A stretch of 64,000 nucleotides of DNA. Origin: Oscheius tipulae. Lineage: Eukaryota > Nematoda > Chromadorea > Rhabditida > Rhabditidae. The DNA lies in the NCBI GenBank assembly GCA_037178975.1, contig JASJZH010000002.1, forward strand, positions 5,507,501-5,571,500, given 5' to 3'. Made by a program: the position numbers and the translations under genes. Below, piece after piece: positions 56,028 through 64,000 of the stretch. Numbering within the stretch: position 1 is the first letter of the stretch; each line of letters begins with the position of its first letter. The notes under the pieces were generated by a model, which was not told the DNA's origin, did no database searches, and worked only from the letters and a program-made list of their open reading frames with translations.

Positions 56028-58792
56028 GACATGGAATCTTCTGGAAAAGGACGAGATAGTATGGGAATGGGAACGAGATGGGAGCGTTGTCATGACAGAA
56101 ACTATTGATCAGAGCAGTGACCACGCCCCCTCCTCTTCGGGAGGTTCGACCCTCTAGACTCTCTAGACTTATTTTGTCAAGGAGCAAAAGCAAAACGACG
56201 TTAATTGGACGGCCAGCAAGTCTTTTGGCCACTTAGCAGACTCGCCGCGCCTCATTCGATGCCGCTGCAAGAGTGCGGATTATCAGCAGCGACGAGAGAA
56301 AGAAAGGTGTCTTACCAGCCGATTCATATTAGACAACTTGTCAGTCTTATCGCTTTTTCGGATTGGAATGTAATATGAACGCAACACAGGACATACCTAG
56401 AACGAAAACAGATTCACTGGTCTAGGAATCGGAACACTGTCTGTCCGAATGCCAGTGGTTTCTTCATTATGTAGAAACAGATAGATTATCTCTGCTCTGC
56501 AGCTGCAGAGACAGCATCGAAATGGTGATTCGTTTAATGCTAGTGAGATGGTGTCTGGTATCCTAACCTGTTTGCATATCCCCATATTAGTGTTGGAAAG
56601 TTTTTTTTGACGCATCGAACTCTCTTATTGCAACGAGCACTCCTCGAGCAGTGTTGTTGACATCTTCGGTTCCAGCTTCACCTCGAACAGTGTCTCCTCA
56701 AAATTCCATCTACCAGGTAATTTGAACAGTTGAGAAGATGAATCAGGGTGCCTTGACTGAAATCTCTATACTGGTCCCGTCTCATGTTACCGTTAGTAGG
56801 GAACTGAATAGGAATGAATTGGGTGATTGTCAACAGAGAGGGAGGTGCCTACAGTGTCATCCCGAAGATGCTAAAGGGAGTACAGTGACCGAACAATTGC
56901 GTTCCAGCGAAACTGCAGAGATTAATTGGCAGAGAAATTTTCAAACAAAAATTTTGTTTTTATGTTAATCCCTATTGCAAAATCCAAAAATAGCATTCAA
57001 TGGATTTGTTTCCATTAAACAAGCCAGATGGTTCGGAAATGGACTAGCAAAAATGGTTCGGACTACTAAGATAAAGAAGAGCCATACAGAATAGAGGGTG
57101 TGAGAGCCAAGTCTCTTTTCGGTCTCCGATTAAAAAACCAAGTTTGCGTTTTTCAAGCAGAACAATGCAAAAATGGTAAAGGTATTGTCTATTCACATGA
57201 AGAGAACTGGGCAAGCTTAAATAGGTCGCTTGATCGAAAATTGTGCTTAACGCACGGGGTTACGGTAAGGCGTTAGGCACAAAACAAAAACTGCTTAACG
57301 CGCGCTGCCAAACCTTCTGTGGACCTATACTTGAATGTAACCTAAATAGTATCCTAGAATAGTCAACTTTGACAAAAAAAGACCGAGAAAAATGGAAAAA
57401 TGTGACAAAACGCTGTTCTGTTTTTCTCCTTGTACGGCCATTTTCTCCATTTTTCTCGATAATTTTTGGTCAAAGTACACGATTCTAGGGCAGAATTGAC
57501 GCCGAATCGATTACACACACTTAGAAACCAAAGAAAAAGTCTCTAAAGCACCGAAAAATGCAGAAAGAAACTGAAACCCAAAATTTTTGGATAACTTTTT
57601 TCTACGAGGAGATGTAAAAAAAAGTCAACACCTCATCGAGACGCATCTTTTGCATGTTTGAAAACTTAATTTACTGCTGTGCAAAGTTATGGCCATTTCA
57701 AATTCTCGCAGTTTTGTATATAGCTATGTGGTAAAGCTCTCGCTTAGGAAATCTAGTTTAAAACGTCCTCGCGTCTCTGTCTGTCTGTCTGTTTGAAGCC
57801 AATAATGCCAATTAGTGTACACTATAAAATTCAAAGGTATCAGAGAATATAACTGTCATTGAGCTCCCCAGGGACGATAGCAATACTTGGACAGGGAGTT
57901 GGGTCGAGAAATCGGAAAAATGGGTTCAAAGAGTGAAAGGGAAGTGTGTTTGAGGGATAGAAAGTGGAGTCAAAGAGTGGGAAGTGGGTTTCACTGATTA
58001 GAAATGGTCGTTTTTGCTGGGGAAAGGACAAGGTAGATATGCCTCAAGGTGTGCAACAAGGGCGGCCTAACTTGTGTTCAAAAATATGTCGAGGGTTCGG
58101 ATTCCTGACATGGAATAGTGTTTCTTCATCATTCTTTTGGTCAGCAAAAATGTTTCCCGATCAGTCTTAATTCGCGTCTTCATTGCGCACCAACTTGGTT
58201 TATGAGGAATTTCTTGTCATTTAAATTGATCATATTTACTTTATTCTTTCCTAGTTCTCCATTTTCTAGCCCTTTTTCTTGCAAATACAACGATTTATAG
58301 TCACTTGAAAAGTGGTAAAATGACCAAAAAGTTAGCCTCATGCGTCCGTACAAGTGTACAGTTGTAAGTTTTTTTTTAAAATATAAAACCACGTTAATTG
58401 ACTATTTTATCCTTAATAAGGACAATGTTCTCGTAGTTTCGGCCAGACGTCTGTAGTTTTCGAAAGTTGTTGATATTGCCATTTCACTTGCCTCGTTGCT
58501 CTAGAACGTTCAGTCTGCTCGATTTTACCAATTTTTCCCTTGTAGAATCTGTTTCAAGGCGTTTTGCTATCTAAAAACCTGTGGTTTTTGTTTCCATCCG
58601 CTTGTCAACACGAGGTGCCACTAAACAATCGCTCTCTAAACAATGCCTCGTGTCTCGAAGCGAATTTCTGCCCGCAGTAAGGAAAGGTCTAGAATTAAGC
58701 GCAATCAGCTGCTTTTATCGGCTCTTTCTGACAAAAGCCGTCTTTCTGAATCAGTCCTTCATTTCTCAAGCTATCGATTTCAGAGTCGAAAA
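56028..58792. other. Repeat-rich intergenic stretch, no supported gene
   Basis: The stretch contains a CTTAACGC-repeated motif near 57240-57310, foldback repeat copy B (57348-57584), a TCTG microsatellite near 57776-57791 and A/T-rich DNA. An in-frame extension (58643-58792) precedes the MLF start. Confidence 0.45.
57348..57584. repeat. Foldback repeat, copy B
   Basis: Reverse-orientation relative of 38261-38495. Its core ends, CCTAGAATAGTCAACTTTGAC and GGTCAAAGTACACGATTCTA, are inverted repeats. AGAAAAATGGA and TCCATTTTTCTC pair inside. The two copies share more than 200 bases of imperfect similarity. Confidence 0.7.
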
Positions 58793-59935
58793 ATGTTTGG
58801 AGGCGACGATCCGTTCGGTTTTAACATGTTCGGGTAGGTTATTGTTTCTTGCCCGCTTTACACTACAAAGCCATTGTTTTTCTTTGTTCTGAACATCTTC
58901 TCTTACAGTCACATGCATCGACAGATGCGAGAAATGGATCAGATGATGGATGCGATGATGAATCCATTCGGGATGACTCGACAGATGCCCATGCATCCGA
59001 TGCTCCAGAACCGACTTCATCAGAGGGCTGACGAGGAGGAGAGGGGCGTTGCCATGCCCATGATGCATCCGTTTGGCAATTTCGGAGGCATTTTCGACAA
59101 TATGGTAAGACATTTTCGTTGTTCTCTCGAAGCAGCGAAATTTCTAGCGGTTTGGAACAAAAGTGTCGTGAGCACAATACGCGTTAGAAGTTATTTTCTC
59201 ATAAGCTCTTCGTTTCTGAAACCCACATTTGTTCCATCTCAAGCTGTCATATGAATCCAATTTTTCAATTCCAGCACACCATGCAGCAGAGGGCGATGAA
59301 CGACCCGGATTCGCACGTCTTCGTCCAGTCCACAACGATCACCTTCGACCCGCACGGCAGGCAGAGAGTCGTGACGAATTCTACTCGAAAGGCCGGCGAT
59401 GTGCGCGAGGACAGACGAAGAATCCGCGATCATGATACCGACGAGATGGAAATCGGACATGCGATCGGAAACAGGAAGCATTATATCGAAAAGAAGAGGG
59501 ACAAGGACGGAATCGTGCGTAGTCAGCAGCGATTCGTGAACATGGACGAAGGTTGGTTGTTTTTCCCATTGTCCAATAGAGTTTTTCTTCCAGCCGATGC
59601 GGCCGACTTCGACAAGGAGTTCCATTCCCGCGCTCGTGGCAATTTCGATGGAAGGTTAGCTTCTTATCAGTTAGATGAAACAAGCAACTTTCAGCTATTC
59701 GGGCCACGCAGCTTTGACTGACGGATCTCCCGGCAGCAGCCGCCAGACTGGTCGCAGACGTTCTCCTCAGTCAGTTCATGATCCGAATGCCCCGATCGTA
59801 ACCCTTCCCGAGGAAGAAGAAGTACCTCGCCATAGCCGTGAAACTAGTCGATCCCATACCGGACCCATAATCCGCGAAATTAGCGACGAGGAAGCCGACT
59901 CCTCGATTCCGAAGCGTCGTCGTGGATTCTTCTAA
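58793..59935 (+). CDS. Myeloid leukemia factor (MLF) family protein
   Basis: MLF proteins are small nuclear/cytoplasmic adaptors linked to transcription and proteostasis. The ATG at 58793 follows a TTTCAG acceptor. The start MFGGDDPFGFNMFG is the family's short acidic/aromatic N-terminus, followed by a Met-rich segment (HRQMREMDQMMDAMMNPFGM). The conserved core reads VFVQSTTITFDPHGRQRVV, KAGDVREDRRRIRDHDTDEM, IGHAIGNRKHYIEKKRDKDG and SQQRFVNMDE, then ADFDKEF. The C-terminal tail is acidic and Ser/Arg-rich (LPEEEEVPRHSRETSRSHTG), ending IPKRRRGFF, a possible nuclear signal. An upstream ATG at 58643 is in frame and would add 50 basic residues. It would be skipped if the acceptor receives a spliced leader. 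RIC1 follows 476 bases downstream on the same strand. Confidence 0.9.
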
Positions 59936-60411
59936 ACTTCTCTCCCAAATTATCTCGGCCATAACTTGCTTCCCCCTCTCTCAGTCTTACACGCAATGCT
60001 TTTAGCTCACTTTCAGGGATCTTAGTGAAATGGTTAGTGTTGGATTAGATCGTGTAGAAACCCTTCCCCGCGTCTTGTATATTACCCCAGTACTTCTCAT
60101 ATATTGTCCGTATCTTGAATGAATCGTCTTTTTCCATCCAGTTTTTTTTCCAATATTCAGTCACTTGTAAAGCAGTTCAACCGGCCTGCGTCCTGCCAGC
60201 ATGGCTGTTCTTTTTTCCCGTGGCCTGGTCTTGGCACGACGCGGCCGGCAAGGGTAAAAGTGTGGATTGCAATGCCTGGAAGCTGAAAACATTACCTTCT
60301 TACTGTTTCTATTTAAAAATTCAATTATTTTATCAATTTTTAGAGTAATCAATACCTCTTCGCTTCTTTTGAAAGAACTCTGGCTGCTGTAATGCTCTTC
60401 TAGCTTCAAAT

Positions 60412-63400
60412 ATGTATATTCCAGTAAGTATTTTCACTATTCTTGGTTACTTTTGCTTCGAAACCGGAGTAGATTAGCTTCTCGATGATTTGTAGCCTAT
60501 GAATTTGGTATTCCAGTCCTCTGGAGTGAAATCGAGGAGCAGAAGTGAAGTTTTTGACCGTGTTCACTTCTCAGGCGTCGTTTATTGGCTGTTTCAAAGC
60601 CTTTCGCTGACAACAAAAGTCAAAAAACATTCTGAAAGAACATTTTAAAGTAGTAAAACCAACTTTGTTGCAGGTAGATAGAGAAACCTGCCTCCGTTTG
60701 CCTTCAATTGAGGGAGTCCCAGCCAAGAGACCTGTCGTGGCAATAGCTTCCAATCGAGAGAAGACCTTCATTGCCACCGCCACAGAAGATGCACTTTATA
60801 TCTGGCTAGCTAATGTAACCTATATTTTTGTATTTTATAGGCCCTTTTTCAGCCACAGCTTCTTCTCTGCGTCCTATCGCTGTCCGAGAGCGACATTGCC
60901 GAGAAGGGGAAGCTTCGAAAGATCTACTGGAGATACGACTCCTCGGCCATTGCTGTCATTGTAAGTTAGGTATTTTTTGGGTTTCCAACGTCTTTTTAGA
61001 CTTCTACAAACCATATTCTGATCTATCGAGTCGACATATCGGAAGAAAATGTCTACAACTTGACCGACAACTCTAGGTACAGGAGGTCTGCTCAGGTACT
61101 ATTGTTTTTCTTGTGCTTCATCAAAACTTTGTCTAGGAGCTGTTCCTCCGAGGTCATCGTCCTTCCATCAGTCTCTTTCCAGCTGTTATTGTAAATCTGG
61201 CAGCTCCGGCCACGTGGTAAGCTTCTAGTTTCGTATTTTGCTTCGAAGCTTTTTCAAATACAAATTTTAAAGCAATATCCTGATTCTTGCCGTTTCAGCT
61301 GTGTCCCGCTCCGAGAAGAGCTCTTCGTCTGCGTGAAGAACGGTTACAGTCACCACATTTCCTGGGAAGGCGCCGTTCGAACGGACTTTTCCATCCGACT
61401 CGCCTCGGTCCCCTTTGCACATGATCAGCTACAGTCTAAACGTGCGTTTCATCCTCAGGATCTAGTCATCTTCCAATATTTTCAGCAGAATACATAAACG
61501 ACAGTACGACACACGTCGTTGATGCAGTCTATGCTCCTCTAATTGGCGGCTATTGCATAGTTTTGTCCGATGGCCGAGCGGCTCTGTTGACGTCTTCAGA
61601 TCCGCGATTCCATCCAAATGTTGTGCTTTTTTATATCTAAAAACTCCGTTTTAGAGCCTTCTCGGAGTCTGGGTTAATAACATCAAGGACGCTCTCTGCA
61701 CCGACGTCAATCACAAGTTTCGTCTCCTGATGTTCGGCTGCTCGAATGGCGAGATCGCTGCCTTCCATCTCGACGACACCAACGGATCCCTAGTTCAGAC
61801 CTTTCGGGTTGCTCCCAGTGTCATCGACGGGCCAGGTAGCAGATTTTCTAGATCAATTTCTTACAAATCGCTTAGAAATCTCGAGCTGTTCGCTCGCCTG
61901 CACGCGCGTGACAGTCTTGCCCAATGGGAGTGCTTTTGCGGCCGTCTGGTGCAATCTGCCGTCGGAAGAGACCAAGGTCCTCCCTCCAACAGCCGCCATT
62001 TTCAGTCCGTTCGGGGCCCAACTTTGGTGTTCTCTCGAAGGAGTGACCGACTTGTAGGTCCATCTTATTCCCTGCCTAAAAAGAACTACAGGGACGGACC
62101 ATCGTCGCTTGCCTATACCACTGTCGAGTGGGGAACCGAAGGCTATCAGCTGTGGCTTGGACGAACGGATGGACTCGGACTACAGCTGTTGGTCAGATTC
62201 GCCGCTGCCTGTAATCCTGTTATGGTAATTTTAGTCGTTTTCAACAAGAAATCGAACTTAGGAGCACCACGACCGAGTAGTTCTCCTCTCCAGCTCGAAC
62301 GTGTTGATCAGTCCCCCAAGAGACCGTGAGCCGGCTGCGAGTGCTCCTCACGCGGTTTGGATGCCCATAACCTATCCCAACGAGTACATTTCCGCCAATT
62401 GGCCCATTCGGGTAAGAGACTCTTGTTTTTCTTCCAAAAAAGAGAGTTCTAGTTCGCTTCGTTGGACGTGGAAGGAAAAGTTCTGGCCGTGGCCGGGAGC
62501 CGAGGTCTGGCCCATTGCAACATTAGCACGGGACGATGGAAAATTTTCGGCAATGAGAGTCAGGAGAGGGACATCTACGTGACAGGAGGAATCGTGGTCT
62601 GGAACGGAGCTGTCGTTGTCGCCTGCTCCGAAAATGACAACACGAAAGAGCTTCTTCGATTCTACCCAGTCAGCACGAAGCTCGACAATCGATTTGCCTC
62701 GGTCATGGACACGGAATGTCGAGTCTTACAGATGAACTTGAGGTTCCGTTTTGCCGAAAACTTTTCAAAGCTCGAATTAAGGGACGACGCCCTAGTGACA
62801 TTCGACGTCGAATGCCGCATCCTGTTGTACAAGCTCAATCGAACAGATGACCCAAAAGTCGCCGACTCTTACGCCCAGGTCTCACTGGACAGAATAGCCG
62901 AAATCCGAGTCGGAGATCTCATTCCCCACGCGGCCTGTCTCGTCTCGCTTCAACTGACTCATCTCAACTTGGATACAGGTTTTTGAATCGTCTTCTCCAT
63001 ATAAAAACAACCTCAGGAGGCGGAACATTCATCCCAGGAGTGGACACGGTGCTGGTCAATGTGTCCGGCAAACTGATCACTTTGAGTCCGAAGAAGTCGG
63101 CCATAAATGACGAGGAACGCTTCCAGCTGAATCAGCCAATCATGGTCGCCTCGTTCGTCGAGCAGATTTGGCACGATCGAATGCGAACGGCGGGTGTGAT
63201 CCCGGTCGAAGAGACTGCTATCCTGTCGAATGCGCTCTGGATCAACTGCGGATCGAAGGGAATGCGTGTGTGGTTGCCACTGTTACCTGGCCGGAAGGCT
63301 GCTCAAAATGCACAGGAATCGTCCTTCATCTCCAAGAGAATCATGCTGCCCTACGAGCTGGGAATCTATCCCGTTGGTTGGTCATTTTCCACAAATATTG

Positions 63401-64000
63401 AACATAAGAATGTTCCAGTGATCTACTCGGCAGACTGTCTGGCTGTGGGAGTTGAGACGGTCCGAATGCAGCTCAATCTTCACGGTGGCAAGCGCCTCAT
63501 CTACTACAATCTGCACCGCAACAGCGAGATCTTCGTGCACCATCTGCTTCGACAGCTCTTGAAAAGGAATCTGGGAATGTTTGCTCTAGAAGTGGCCGGA
63601 GCCTGTCGTCGTCTTCCTTACTTTTCGCACTCTTTGGAGCTGCTCCTTCACGGGGTGCTGGAAGAAGAGGCGACGAGCAGTGAACCGATTCCCGATCCGC
63701 TGCTGCCTCCATGTGTAGCCTTTATTCGTGAATTCCCTGAATACTTAAGGACGGTCGCTCATTGCTCACGAAAAACCGAGCTGGCTCTCTGGCCGGCCTT
63801 GTTCTCCGTTACCGGCTCGCCGAATGATCTTTTCGAAGTATTTCCATATATTTCTGTCCCGAAATGGGTCTGCTTTAGACGTGTATGCGGGACGGACAGC
63901 TTCAGACCGCCGCAAGCTATTTGATCGTCCTCCAGAGCATGGAACACTCGCAAGTCAGTCAGGAACAGTCGCTTCGCCTGCTTCGAGAAGCCTTGTCAGC
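60412..64000 (+). CDS. RIC1 homologue, Rab6 exchange-factor subunit (3' end outside window)
   Basis: With RGP1, RIC1 activates Rab6 at the Golgi for endosome-to-Golgi transport. Exon 1 is only MYIP (60412-60423), joined across a 250-base intron to VDRETCLRLPSIEGVPAKRP. The N-terminal WD-like region includes VAIASNREKTFIATATEDAL, KIYWRYDSSAIAVITSTNHI, SHHISWEGAVRTDFSIRLAS, HVVDAVYAPLIGGYCIVLSD and CSNGEIAAFHLDDTNGSLVQ. Later segments are AVVVACSENDNTKELLRFYP, TKLDNRFASVMDTECRVLQM, ILSNALWINCGSKGMRVWLP and SFISKRIMLPYELGIYPV. The RIC1 domain signature follows: LLKRNLGMFALEVAGACRRL, PYFSHSLELLLHGVLEEEA, PIPDPLLPPCVAFIREFPEY and CSRKTELALWPALFSVTGSP. This block is highly conserved in RIC1. The gene is truncated by the window end, so the C-terminus is missing. 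Confidence 0.93.

Overview
This window is nuclear DNA of a nematode. The genes are cut by many short introns (often 37-60 bases) with GTAAG/GTATG donors and TTTTCAG/TTTTTAG acceptors. Several start codons sit a few bases after a lone acceptor, which fits spliced-leader trans-splicing. A cuticle collagen with the Col_cuticle_N arrangement, a ground-like secreted protein and an Sra/Srab-type chemoreceptor are nematode families. I cannot name the species. No prokaryotic operon, phage or CRISPR signal was seen.

Layout, left to right: SPRY/SOCS-box protein (SPSB, +) with a possible far-upstream alternative first exon; SIRT2-type sirtuin (-); EPS15-like endocytic adaptor (+); a broken SH2-domain gene (+); cuticle collagen (+); kinesin-13 (-); ULP/SENP SUMO protease (+); about 5 kb with no supported gene; a small allatostatin-C-like neuropeptide precursor (+); chaperonin CCT4 (-) divergent from proteasome subunit RPN7 (+), which is followed 149 bases later by the spliceosomal cyclophilin PPWD1 (+, operon-like); ground-like secreted protein (-); phospholipase B-type GDSL hydrolase (-); M6/PLP proteolipid (+); two small genes whose reading frames overlap by one base in TAATG (+); a repeat cluster with an intact MITE; a 7TM chemoreceptor (-); two neighbouring laminin-G/EGF secreted proteins (-); a tRNA-like SINE candidate; another repeat-rich stretch; MLF-family protein (+); and RIC1 (+), which runs off the right end.

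Most genes are housekeeping (trafficking: EPS15, RIC1, possibly a BLOC-1-like protein; proteostasis: CCT4, RPN7; SUMO and ubiquitin: ULP, SPSB; splicing: PPWD1; mitosis: kinesin-13). Items most worth checking are the TAATG-overlapped gene pair, the cyclic AstC-like peptide, the Asp-to-Asn change in the SUMO protease catalytic site, a SIRT2-clade sirtuin in a nematode, a GC-AG intron in PPWD1, and the 453-bp foldback element with an 8-bp target duplication. All gene models were spliced by eye from translated frames and intron consensus. 5' ends of the phospholipase, M6 and first laminin-G genes are unresolved.
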